The notes below the pieces were generated by a model, which was not told the origin of the DNA, did no database searches, and saw nothing but the letters and a program-made list of their open reading frames with translations. Shown here one piece after another: positions 49,301 to 62,700 of a stretch of DNA of 64,000 bases. The stretch's first letter is position 1; each line of letters starts with the position of its first letter. The stretch lies in assembly GCA_030847615.1 (NCBI GenBank), contig JAUMIR010000003.1:71248001-71312000 (forward strand), read 5' to 3'. Both the position numbers and the translations under genes were made by a program. The stretch is from Gambelia wislizenii (lineage: Eukaryota > Chordata > Lepidosauria > Squamata > Crotaphytidae).

Positions 49301-50675
49301 TTTGTGAGCTCTGGAAGATCAGATTACAATGGGAGTGTAACAGGTGCCTATACTTGTGACTGTGGTTTTCATGTATATGCAGTAGTACTAGGCAGAGCAT
49401 CAGCACACAGGCTGCTTTCCTCTCTGAGAAATGGTGCAGGTGTAACACTATGGTTTCATGTACCATAATCCCCCTCATGCATAACTTCTTCTGGTAGATG
49501 GAACCATGGCTGTAAATATCTATAGCCATTTCAGCAACAGTTAATGTTACGAAAATTATGTTCCTGCCCCAAAATTTGAAACAAGGATTTGATAATGGTT
49601 AACAATTTGTTGAGAGACGAACATCTGTTAATGTTCAGCAATTAAGTTAAAATCATTATAAGCTTAATGGGTCACCTTGGTTAAGATGATAGGAGAACTT
49701 GCTGATTGCTTTTTCAAATTAACATGACAAGGAAGGGAGCAGTTCTAAGGAAGAAAGCACTCCTACAGCTTGCTTCTCATCCCTTTGACCACAGTTGAGG
49801 GACTGATAATAATTAAGGGATGGGTAGAATGATATCTGCTACAGTGCTAGGTTTTGGTTAATGCTTTCTGGTCATAAGCCCAAAGTTTTCCACTGTCAGT
49901 AGCTATGCACTGAATTTTTTTTATTATGATTCCCACTGATTGCTGTTTGCTTTTTTTAAATAGGATTGGCCTAGTCTTTGTTGTAAATGATTCTGTCGAT
50001 GTTGATGGATTACAAGATGCTGGGGTTGCCCTCCTTCGGGCCTACAATTACATCGCACAAGAAGTAGATAATAATTATGCCTTCCAGACAGTCATATCTG
50101 TAAGTAATTCTTTCTAAAACCAATGTAGATATATTTGTATATGTCAACTGCTATCTTGGAACAGTAAGAGGAACATTTTGTTTTCATCTTCAGAATAGTT
50201 GGATTAAATGGTTACGAAAATAGTAATAAACCTACCCTCCACCACTTTATTTCATGCTTGGCTTTAGTTCATCATATTTTTACCATATATTAGAGTCTTG
50301 ATTGACACTGTATTTTAATAATCATGGCTTGTTCGGTCTGCCTTATTTTTTAAAATCATTCTCTGGGGTTGGTGAGAGGATGAATCCAGAAACAGATGAG
50401 AAAGCCTATCACCAACCAGATAGAAGCAGGAAGTTGAATCATGAGCTTATGCAAATTAAGCTCTTCCTTTGTTATTTCCTCCTGAGAGTCGCCACGAGGT
50501 CCAGTTTTAACTTCCTGCTTCGCCCTGGGTAGATCTAGGACTCTTCTCTCCTCAATCCCTTACTCCAAATACACCCTTAACTCCCTCTTTTTCTTCCTTT
50601 TTCTGCTATCACTTATCTTCTCTTCCTCGCATTTCCTTAAAAAGAACCAAAAAACTTTTTTACCCTTCTAGCTTC

Positions 50676-50708
<33 letters not shown>

Positions 50709-53700
50709 CCCTTACCCCTCCTTTTCTTGGCCTTGAGTGGTGGCACAGGGAGTGAGCGACACCTCAAAGAGCAGGAAAGACTCTTCCAACGACCCCACCA
50801 CCAAGAAGGGAGGCAGTCGATCCAGCCAGCGCCGCTCCTGGAGCGAATCAAGGTCACTTGCAGAGGCGCAGGGATCCTCGGGCGCCCGGGGCTGCTCTGG
50901 GAGCACGCCCAGGGGTGCCACTGTGGAGGCCTCACAAGCGATCACCCAGAGCCGCTCCTATAGCCTGCCATAGGCGCCTGGTGCGACAATGGCAGCAGTG
51001 CAGGAAGGCGCTTTGGAGGAGGCAGCGCCAAGCAGCAAGCACGCAAGGACCCCTCAGGAGCTCCGGATCGGGTCTACTACAGCTGCTGCCATCGCCAGAA
51101 CCCCCCCCCATTGGCCCAGAATGACACCACCACCGGAACGGCCCCTCATCTGTGGCACTGCCACAACGGGCGACGGGAGACATTTGGAGGGGCAAAGGGT
51201 CGCCCATGGAGGTACCAGGCGATGGCTAGGGTGGCCAGACCCAGTTTCTGCCAGACCAGCAGGCTGGGGCCCTTACTCTCCCCATAACGGCAACAGCAGC
51301 CGCAGAGTTTTACCTGCTGCAAGACCTTATTCCCCCTTCCCCCCCCCTGCGGTGGTGGTTAGCGGGGAGGATTTGGATTGCGATGAGGGCCCATTGGGTC
51401 TTCAAGCTCCTGGGGACGCAATGGTGGGATCCAAAAGCTCACAACTGGGGCGGGAGGACGCCATTAAGACAGCTTTACAGCTTTTAATCACCCTCCTTCC
51501 CACTGCATCCGTGCCGAATGGGGGGGGGGGCGTATACTCTCTCTTCAGCATGAGTACTAGGCCACACTACTACTCAGACAGCAGCACCACTGGGTGCAAC
51601 CCCTGGCTCTTCCTTTTCCTTCCAGGAAATAGCACACCAGTATTATACATCCCAAAACCATTCAAGCACGGGAAATGAAGGGGGCCCATCTAACCAAATC
51701 CCCAAAGGGCATCAGAAATTCCAGGGAGCTCCACGCAGGACCCTCTTAGGGCCCCCGTCGTCCCAGGAAGCGAATTCCCTCCTTCCCACATTCCTCAGAG
51801 GGGTCGTGGAGGATTCAGCCTGAAAGACACCATTACAGGGGCCCAAGGCCCAAATGAGGGGGACACTGAACCCCAAGATGACAAAAAGGAAGGGGAGTGG
51901 TCAGATTCAGACACATGGGAGCAGAACTTATCAGAGAGACTGTTTCCGTGGCAATGACTACTCTTCCCTTCTCACAAAGGTAGTGACAGCATTGGACCTG
52001 GCAGCTGTGGCAGTCCAATAAGGGTTGTCCAATGATTCAACTCAGCCCCAAAATGAGCAACTAGCATCAGTACTGCCTCCCTCACAAAGGCTCAGAAGAA
52101 AGAATTACCATTCCCTGAGATCTTCATCCAGTTGATCTCAGAGGAATGGGAAAACCCAACACAGGAAAAAAGGGGCACTGTGGTTGCTCAGAAGTTCTAT
52201 GCCCTCAACAAACAGGTTATGGACAGCCTGAAAGTCCCATTGGTTGATAAGCCTGTAGCCTCGCTGGTTTCCAATTTTCTCACGCCTAAGGCAGGAAGGA
52301 GAAGGACTCCTGAAGGACCCAGATCCCCCACCAAAAAAAAAGGCAGATGGGGCCCTGAAAAAGGTCCATGAGGGCATTAGAGCTTCAGCAGCAACATCGC
52401 TATTTGCAAGGCCTCCATCCTGTGGGTGGAGGACCTTCTAAACGCTCAACAACTGGACACTAGGACTCTGCATAGGACCTTGACAAAGATTCTCAAGGCT
52501 CTACAGTTCATGGCAGATGCCTCACAGGACTCCATGGCCTTTGCAGCCAGATCCATAGGGGCAGCAACGGTAGCATGCCGCTCTATTTGGCTGAAGCACT
52601 GGGAGGTGGGTGCACATTCCAGAACCAACTTGTTTGCCATATCTTTTCAAAGGTGCCAAACTTTTCGGTAATGAAGCATTGAAGGACATCCTCGTGGAAA
52701 CCAAAGACAAGAAACAAGTAATGCCTGCTGTGCTTCGGCAAGGTGAACGGAGAGGGTATAAACATTCCTTCAGTCCTCTCAATCCTTTCATCCCTCTAGG
52801 GGATACAGCGGGCAAAGAGGCTACCGTTCCTTCTGTCCAGCCTGGGCCAGAACCAACTATACTATCCAATAGTCCTCGAATTCTCAGAGCTTGAACCCCT
52901 GTAGGGGAGATCACCAACCCCAAAAAGGAGGTTCCAAACAACAATTCTGACTCCCAAACAGCTCCAGTAGGTGGTCAGCTCTCCCCGTTCCATAGCACCC
53001 TCTCCAACACCATACTTCACTTACAGAAAATCAGAGCAATAGGGGAGGTCCCGACTGAACAGCGTTTTTCAGAGGTATACTCCTTCTTCTTTACAGTTCC
53101 CAAGAAGGGAGGAGACTCCGGTTTGATATTAGATCTCAAATCACTAACTCCTGCGTCACTTACAAATGCTTCAGAATGGTGATACTCTCATCCATCAGAG
53201 AGGCACTACAGAGGGAAGACCTCATGGCCTTTCTGGACCTATCGAAGGCCTATATGCACATCAAGATCAATAAGGAAAGCGGACATTATTTGTGCTTTGC
53301 TTTCAGGGAACAACACTTTCAGTTCAGGGCCCTCCCGTTCGGACTTGCGTCAGCTCCCAGAGTATTCACAAAGGTCCTAGTAGCATTGATTGCTCTCCTC
53401 AGGAGCCAAGGGATCCACCTCTACCCCTACCTACACAACATACTTCTGAGAGCGGCTTCACCCAAAAAAGCATGGACAGACCTCCACACAACAATCCAAT
53501 GTCTGCAGCGACACAGGTTCATAGTGAACCTCCAAAAGAGCCACCTCAGCCCTCTGGGAACTTGGATAGACATGAGCTGAGGAGAGATCTTCCTGTCACA
53601 GGAAAGACAGCAGGTGCTTTGAAAGGAAGCACGCTCAGTAAGGATACTATCAGTAGTGCCTCTAACTACCTTAGCCAGACTTCTAGGCTTCATGATTTCA

Positions 53701-56700
53701 GTGATCCAGGTGGTCCCTTGGGCACGGTTTCACTTAGGACCACTGCATAGTTTTCTTCTGGATTACAAGCAACAAATAGCTCTGCGCAAATGCATGCTGC
53801 TTCGCCTACCCCAGTTGGTCAAGGATTCCCTGTCTTAGTGGACCCAGAAGGAGAATGTTGCCAGGAGCTCTTCCTTTACTCAAACCCATCAGACCACAGT
53901 AACATCAGACATGAGCCTGACTGGCTAGGGAGCTCATTGCCAAGGGGAAGTGACACAAGACTTCTGGAACCAACTCGAATGGGTCCACTGCATCAACTGG
54001 CTGGAGCTCCGAGCAGCATGTCTGGCATTACAACACTTCACCCCGCTATTGAAGGGGCGTCACGTGCTCGTCCTGACAGACAACACAACGGCCTGCTCTT
54101 ACATCGCTAAATTGGGGGGGGGGTCGAAGTCGAGGTCTCTCCAGAAGGAGGCGGACCTTCTTTTTCATTGGGCGAAGACCAACTTTCAATCCATAATGGC
54201 ACAATACCTTCAAGGCTCAGACACTTGCCAAGCAGATTACCTAAGCAGACACTCAGTTCTTCCAGGAGAATGGGAACTGAACCAGGAGGTGTTTCTTCAC
54301 CTTCAGAGATGCTACGACCCCAAGGCAGTAGACATGTTCACATCACAGCACAACACCAAGTTGAAATGTTTATTCACCAGGTTTCACCTGCCGGCAGCCA
54401 AAGGGGTGGATGCCTTAAGGAGCACCTGGCTGAGGAGTCTACTATATTTGTTCCCTCCTCTGCCTCTTATAGGGAAGATTTGCAAGAAAGTGAGGCAGGA
54501 AGAAGCTCAATTAGTGCTCATAGCTCCACACGGTCCAAGGAGACCATGCTTCTCCGACTTCGTGGATCTATCGGTGGAGGAGCTGGGGTGTCTACCGCAG
54601 AGGGAAGATCTCCTATGTCACGGATCAGTCAGCAACCCTAAGGTGGACTGGCTACAACTAGCCATCTGGAGATTGAGTGGAGAGCCTTGAGAAATTGTGG
54701 CTACCAGGAAGCAGTCATAGCCACCTGGATAAAGGCATGCATTTTCATGGCATATGATGTATCAAGAACACCAAGACCATCGGGGGTAACAGCACACTCA
54801 ACTCGATCAGCAGCCACCTCAGCAGTGTTCTTATCCAGTGCCCCCATATCAGAAATCTGTAGGGCAGCAACATGGAGCTCTCCTTTCATCAGACACTATA
54901 AGATGGACAAGTTTAGATCAACCGAAGCCAGCTTCAGAAGGAGGGTTCTTCAGAAGTAATAAGAGAATAGATTTCTATCTCGCAGTCACACCCGCCCTAT
55001 AAGGGTGGTTGATAGCTTGGGCATGTCCCATCTGTTTCTGGATTCATCCTCTCACCAACCCCAGAGAATGCCACTTTGGTTACTTACCATGAAGGTGCAT
55101 TCTGGGGGATTGGTGAGAGGATGAATCCACTCCACCCAGTGACTGCGATGTGTCAACTTAATATATTTTTTCTCTGTGAGCATTTGGTCTTTTTCTCCCA
55201 CGGGCTTTGCTGGACCTTGTGGCGAGATAACAAAGGAAGAGTTTAAGTTGCATAAGCTCATGTGTCAGCTTCCTGCTTCTACCTGGGCAGTGACAGGCTT
55301 TCCCATCTCTTTCTGGATTCATCCTCTCACCAATCCTCCAGAATGCACCTTCACAGTAAGTAACCTACGTGGCATTTTGTAAAATTAAAATTAAAAAGTG
55401 AGTGTAAGTAACAGTTGTAGTTCTTGGCCCTCCTATTCTTTAAAGGACTGCCCTACTAAAGGACCCAGAAATAGAACTTCGAATGCCAAAGCCACTCTTC
55501 TTCCACGCTCATTCTTCAAAGTAAGCTGTAGTGTGTCAATAGCATGTCTGCTCCTTATGCTGTTCCTCATGGAAATCCAATGGGGGTGGGGGGGATAAAG
55601 AGGGAAATATCCGGAACCCTATTCATTTGGAACACATTTTCATTTAGCATTCTCTTCCTCTTCCTGGAGTTATAGTGAAGGCACTGTGAGAGCAGAGATA
55701 GAAGGGGAGTGTGTAAATTCTTCTTGGAAGGCTGTTCTTGTTTCTGTTTTCACCCTGCTTCTTTTGTATTGCTCTTGTCCCTGGGCAGGAGTTTGAAAGT
55801 TATTTTTTGCAATTTTACTCCCAGAAGCCCAATTTAGCATGGCCAGTTACAAAACAAAAAGTTTCCAAGCTTTGAGATGTCCAATGGAAAGGGTTTTTTT
55901 CCTCGGTGCTGTTTGTACCTTGGACTAGTGTTCTATGTGTTAAAAGAAGAAATGGGTAACAGCGATTGACTCTCCTCCTTCTCATCCTTTAGTGACCATA
56001 ACAAAGAGAAGACACTACATTACATGAACATAAATCCATCATCCTTAAATCTGATCATCTTAACAAGTGTTAATTCTTACTGGTGATGGTTTTGTAGAGG
56101 CTTATTTATTTCACCATCAGCTCTTCATTCTTTCCTTGAGAGTACTGGGCACTGAAAGTTTTTGGAAGATACAGATGCTGAGAGTACAAAGATAGATGTT
56201 TAATCATAAGAATAAGTGCAGATTTTAACCAAACAGTTTTAAATCTGTCCATCTGTTGTTGTTGTGTGCCTTCAGGTTGTTTCTGACATGGTGACCTTAA
56301 GATGAATTAATTATGGGGTTTTCTAGGCAAGATTTGTTCAGAGCGGGTTTGACTTTGCTCTTGTCTGAGGCTGAGAGAATGTGACTTACCCAAGGTCACC
56401 CAGTGGGTTTCCATGGCTGAGTGAGGATTCAAATCCTGGTCTCCAAAGTCATAGTCCAAACTCAAACTATTACACCACATTGGCTCTATAGCCATCTGTA
56501 CCATGAGTTCTACATATTCAGGTCTGACTGTAGGCATCAGGTTTGCATAGTGGAGATAGTGGTATTATATTATCTAATGTGGTAGGCACACAAATTAAAA
56601 AGCTGCCTTGGGTTCTACCCTGGAGTAAAGCAGTGTATAAATTCAGTAAATATAAATGAAATGCACTTGGTTTTGCTGCTCTCTAGTCCACTAGAGGTGA

Positions 56701-59700
56701 AATGGCATAGACAGAAAGGGATTAGGATCTGTTGTCTTTCTTTTCAGCTTGCTTTTGCATCCTTTGTCAGCCAGCTATCCCAAAAGCTTTTGGGCAGCTA
56801 ACATTGTCTGGTTCAGTTAGGGTTAATTAAGTGACTGCCCTTTGTTGTAAAAGAAAAAAGAACTGGCCCAGACTGAACCCCTCCACTCTCTTCCCCTGCG
56901 CTCTTTTATGAGGGAGGGCATGCTGCAACATATCTCCCTCCTATCCTTTTCTCAGCTATTGCTATCCAAAAATGTATTTTCTTAATAAATGCTCCTCCTG
57001 TTAAGGATTCTAAACTTATTTTTCTGCCTGCAAGTTGGTTCTTTCAAAGTCACCATCCTAAGATGGGCACCTGCACTGTGGCTGGAGTAACCACTCCACC
57101 AGGCCTTTCATCCCAATAATAATCTCTCCAAATTTGAGCTGAGGTGTGAAGAAAGAGAGAGGTGGCACCAAGTAGGTGGTCTTGGCTACAGGAGTTCAAG
57201 GCTTATGGGACAGCAAAAGGAGAGTAGGAGAATGCTGTAGTTGATATATTAATGATTTCCTGAAGAGAAAGGGACAAGAGGTTCTGCTTGTAGTATCAGG
57301 TGTGTTTTATTTTGTCTTCACAGATATATAACAAAGTAAATGCAGGAGAGAAACTGACAGTGGAACATGTGGTTAATGTTCTTGGGAAGCAATATCCTTA
57401 TGTAGAAATTAACAGTATCTTAGGAGTTGATTCTGCCTATGATCAAAACAGGAAGGTAAGAAATTTCTGTACAGTGTCTGGATTTTTTTAAACCCCTCCC
57501 CAACTCTCTTTATGCTTTCTGTGATAAGATTTCTGTTAACTATTGAGTGTAGTGACAAGCAGAACAGGATACTTTTTCTGAACTGTTGTAATACTTTCAA
57601 AGAGCATGAGCTGGTAATACTCCTGTTTTATTTTTCCTGTGAGCGAACTGATCCTATTGCCTTAATACCTTTGGCTACCATATTAGGGCTGCTGGTGATG
57701 TTGGCATAGTTTTGAATCCTTTGCACTCAGCCCAGAAAAAGTGGAAAGCATGAGAGTGGATGAATAAACACTACTCAGTATAGCAACAAACACTCCCTTA
57801 AAGGCCCTTGTCATTCCCTCTTTCAACAGTACATAGAAGTGACCATTCAGCACACAGGCCTGCAGGGGAGCCTGCTAAAGGGTGTCAAATCATTCAACCT
57901 TTGGTGTTCCCTGGGCCTCACTGGACTTTTTTTTTTCAGGCTGAAAAAAACTGTTGAAAGTATATGTATGGTTTGGCTGTAAAGGCTGTTTTTTTGGGGG
58001 GAGGTCTCCTCCTGAAACAGCAAACAAGTGGGGAAGAAAGAATCCAAAAGCATCTGGAAGTGATCGTCTGGCCCATTGAGGTTCCATAAAAGTTAAAATT
58101 GGCCTGGCAGACCTCAGTGTGTCATTCCTATGTTAGAATCTTCCCCGGGGGATTTCAGGTTCATGGGATGGATGGTCTGCAATGTCATGTTCAGAATTGC
58201 AGGCATGAGTCATCACTAGGCAGGATAGCATTCACTAAAATGTTTCTTATTCCATGACTATTTTTCCTGTTTCAATCCATTCCAATCACCCCACCACCAC
58301 CTCAGAGCTACCATTTTTAGAAGTAACTCGTGGGTGAGGGTATGATTGGAATGGATTGAAATAGAAAAAATAGCAGTGGGATAAGAAGTATTTTAGTTAA
58401 TGATCTCCTTATCATAAACATATTCATTTTTGGTAATAAAACCCCTAGATTTTGTAATGCAGTCTGTTACAACCTTTCATCCAGTGGGTGGCTTGACATC
58501 CCTGATGTTAAAATGTATTTTGTAGCATTCTAGTTACGCCATCTGGTCCAGTTTCCTATATAACAATAAATAAATAAATAACAGTGTCATCAATTCCTAT
58601 CTTCAAAATACTTTGCAAATCTGGCTTCACTGGACAAATGTAATAACCCTTCAGCCATCTCCAATTTGCCCATTCTTAGCTCATCCAAGTTTTTTTTTTT
58701 ATGACAGATAAAATTAATCAGTTTTAAAAATGGGCTAAAAAAGGCATTTTCTTCATTAGAGATCTGGTCAATTGTGGTAAACCTAAATCAGCCCGAGATT
58801 GCACTGGTTTCAAATCAAATAGATTACCTCACTTGCTGAACTTTTTAAATTAAAAGGCTAAATCCCCCACTCCACTACCTTATTTGAAACTCTTTATGTA
58901 AACTCAAATTTCTCTCATAAGGTATGGGAGTAGAATTGTATAAATGGTTTATTCAAAATTCATATAGGAAATGGAATTTCATAGTAAAATGTTAAGATTC
59001 TGAATGGTCCTGCACTGGATTACTCCTCTGTATAAACCCTGATCAATTTATGGGGAAAAATAATAATTCTAAAAGTCATAGACAAATGGTATATCACCCC
59101 CACTAAACTGGCTTTGATTTCAAAAGGATCTTCACCCTACTGCTGGAGAGAATGTCAAATGTAAGGTACTTACACACGTGTGGTTTACTGCCCTGTAGTC
59201 CATAATTTTTGGAACAAAGTAATAGAGCAAAATTTGAATATCACAAGTCAAATGATGATTAAATTTGTCCAGAGGACTTACTTCTTTCAGTTTACTCTCA
59301 GGAGAATGCTAGCCTTAAACATAATCTTATTGGTTATGCCTTTTGTGTATTTCAGGAAGGACGTGATTACTATGAACAGACAGGTGTGGGCCCCCTCCCT
59401 ATAGTGCTTTTTAATGGAATGCCCTTTCAAAAAGAACAACTTGATCCTGATGAACTAGAAACTGTGACAATGCATAAAATACTGGAAACCACAAGCATTT
59501 TCCAAAGAGCTGTGTATTTGGTAAGTTACAAGGAAGTAATGTAGGCTTGAAGTTGTGGGACAAAATCCAAAATCGATTATGTAGCTAGTTTTGTGTGTTT
59601 AAGCCATCTTTAGAGTTAAACATCTTACATATTAGTCCCCTACTGCCACAGAGCAAGCCATTTTTTAAATGGGAGTGGGTGCGTTTCGCGAGTAGTTAAT

Positions 59701-62700
59701 GATATGGCAGAGAGATCTGCTGTTCCATGAGATAAGTCTCATTCCAAAGGGTCACACATAAATAAATTAGTCCCCCCATTTCCGTGGGGGATTGGTTCCA
59801 GGCCCCCCCGCGGATACTGAAATCAGTGGATAATAGCAATCGCTCCCTCTCACCATTGCTGCCGCAGGAACCATCCCAGAGGGTGAAGGGAGGTGAGATC
59901 TCTCCTCCCTCCCTTTGCCCCCCATAACCATTGATGCCACAGGAGCCATTCCAGGGGACGAAGGGAGAAGGGAGGTGAGATCTCTCCTCCCCTCCCCTTC
60001 CCTCCCTTCGCTCCCTTCCATCGGCATTGCTGCCACGGGAGCCATCCATGGCGAGCAAGGGGAAAAGGAGGCGAGACCTCTCCTCCTCTCCTTTCCCTCC
60101 CGTCACCATTTCCACCACGGGAGCCATCCCAGGTGGAGAAGGGAGGCAAGATTTCACCTCTTCTCCCTTCACCCCCCCGCATTGCCATTGCTGCCACGGG
60201 AGCCATCCCGGGGGGGCAAAGGGAGAAGGGAGGTGAGCTGTCGTCCCCTCCCTTCATCACCCCCCCCCATTGCCATTGCTGCCATGAGAGCCACCCTGAG
60301 GGGCGAAGGGAAAAGGAAGGTGAGATCACTCCTCCTCCGCTCCCTCCCCCATCCATCCCCCCTGCTGTCACCAATTGTGGATAATTGAATCAGCAGATGG
60401 CGAATCAGCGGATACGGGGATGCTACTGTAGCACTTCAACATCTTGGACTGGACCGAAATCCAAAGTGCCCTGATATTTTTTTAAAAACCACTTGCTTTT
60501 TTTAAACAGATTGTTCTTGCTTTCTGAAACAGATTCTGAAACAATGTTTTTGAGCTTTTAACTCTACATGTTTTGTGTTTCAGGGTGAACTGTCAAATGA
60601 TCAAGATGTGGTTGAATATATAATGAACCAGCCAAATGTTGTTCCAAGAATCAACTCTCGGATCTTGATGTCTGATAGAGAGTACCTAGATTTGACTGCT
60701 ACTAGTAAGGCACACTTTCTGTTGTACCAATACAAATGTTTGTTGGTAGGCCCTTAAGACCTGATTTAGCCATGAAGCAAAACCATAATTTAGCATACAT
60801 GCAAAAGCTGTTCTCCCTTTTCTCACTTCTAGTATAGTATGACGAGTGGACTGAAGTCATCCACTTCTGTTTTAAACTAAATGCACTTTGTTTCTCTGTC
60901 CAAACCGGAGCTAACTATGATTAGTTTAGACCAGGGGTGAGTAACCTTTTACATCTTGAGGACCACATTTGTTTCTGTGTAACCTTTTATTTTTTTTGGT
61001 GTTGGAGAGGCAAATGATAGGGTGACTATGGCTAAACTAAAATGGACATGACAGAAGCGACGTTCTTTCCATGACCCATCGTTGTCCCTCTCTTGCTCTT
61101 CCTTCCCCTTTCTGTATGGAAAGAATAGAAAAGGGAGGAAAGGTAAGAAGAAAAGAGTTGGGGTGATGGTCAAAGAATGAGACACAGCAGGAGATGGAAC
61201 TAGATGGATAGAAACGGGGGATATGGAACTAGGGGACATGAAGTGGGGAGAAAGAGAATGTTGCTTTGGCTATGCCCACTTTGATTTTGGCCACCTCTGG
61301 CAAGTGTCCCTCAAAGGATTGCCCAGGAACAAATATGGCCCTCAAATGAAGATTATGCTTTATTTACCATGGATCTACCATCCAAGTGTGGGATTTGGAA
61401 TCTTGCATAAAATTTGGCACCCTTGGCCTCTTGTGTCCAGATAGAAGTCTTCAACAGCTCTCCACTCTTTTCTGTGCTCTACAAGTCTTTTCAGATCAAT
61501 TTATGTTCATCCCACCCTTTAACTAACCTTAAATAGTCTGAGGTTTCCTCCTCTCAGTTTCATTTAATATAGACTAGTCCCCCATTTCTTAGAAATGCCC
61601 TACAATAACTAGTTTGCAATTTTTTGAAGCTATGACATAAATGCATGGAACAACAGCTTGAAAGACATTGGGCAAGGGCTCAGAAGAGCATAAGTGTGTG
61701 TGATATGTTTTTGCCGAATGCCCATTCATCCTACATAGATATGTATTGATGAAGGAGAAGGCCTCTTCTGGGTTTCTCTCTGTATAGAAGTCTCTGTCTA
61801 ATTTTTTTTTTCTCCCTGTGCCCTTTAGGTACAGATTTTCTCAGCTGAAATAATTCTCCTGACCATTATAATTTTAAAAATTACCTCTCTGTCTCTTAAT
61901 GTAGGATTCAAGTTTATTGTAGAAATTACTACAGGTTTAAATATTATTTGGACTGTCTTTCATTTTTGAAATGGGGAAGCATAAAGTATAAATGCCTTCA
62001 ATTAATGCTGGGTTCCAACTGGAAGCTTGTGCTTCTCATTGAGATAGTTAAGGCCCCACATTTCTCATTGCATCCCTGTGCTCTTTATTGCCCTGCCAAA
62101 GCTACATTTGAAAGTTGTTGGATGCTTCAGTGCAATACGATGAGCTTTGTTGCAAAGAGGAAGTTGGTAAATCCCTTGTGTGCAAGTTTTAAGCCATGGG
62201 CAAAGGCTCTCTTTGCATTGCAGTTATATTGGGCGAATGTGGGTGTACATGCAATTAATACTTGGAATCTTGATAATAACCTAGTCAGAGGTATGTGGAG
62301 TATATGAAATACAGTTGGCCCTCCACATTTGCACATTTAGGTTTCGTTGATTTGATTATTCACTGATTATTTGCCGCCATCTTTGGGGCTGCTCTATGTC
62401 CTCTTTAACAAGGATTTATAAGCCTTGCCTTGCATTCCCAATATCTCTGCAAGCCTCATGAGACTCAGAGAGACTAGGAACACAATATGAGGTTTATAAG
62501 TCCCTATTAAAATGGTGTTGGACTGCTGGCATGTGCATGCACTGCTTCCGAAGCAAGCTAAGGGAAGAAAGGTGCCAAGCCCAGATAGGGCCACAGGGGG
62601 TGGATGGGTTGAGGGAGTGGATCATTGAAAAGCAACCCAACAGACTGCTCTCAGCTGGAGCCACGCGAAGGCTGACCTGCCCAGCTCAGGGAGAAGAAGG

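Larger units (their letters stand above)
50357..55376 (+). mobile_element. DIRS-type tyrosine-recombinase retrotransposon, nearly full length, inactive
   Basis: Order from left: inverted terminal repeat, gag-like region, reverse transcriptase, RNase H, tyrosine recombinase, internal complementary region (ICR), inverted terminal repeat. This layout is diagnostic of DIRS elements, which insert through a circular intermediate with no target duplication, and none is seen. The ICR at 55029-55125 is the complement of the two outer ends joined (CATT shared at the junction). The frames are broken and the RT active site is lost, so the copy is dead. Same strand as UGGT1, inside its intron 16. Confidence 0.93.

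Noticed and set aside
50357..55376. Endogenous retrovirus
   Set aside because: Inverted and not direct terminal repeats, an ICR, and a tyrosine recombinase in place of an integrase identify DIRS; no protease or envelope.
59696..60388. Open frames of 150-170 codons on both strands
   Set aside because: Repeat artefacts of the six-unit array in element G.
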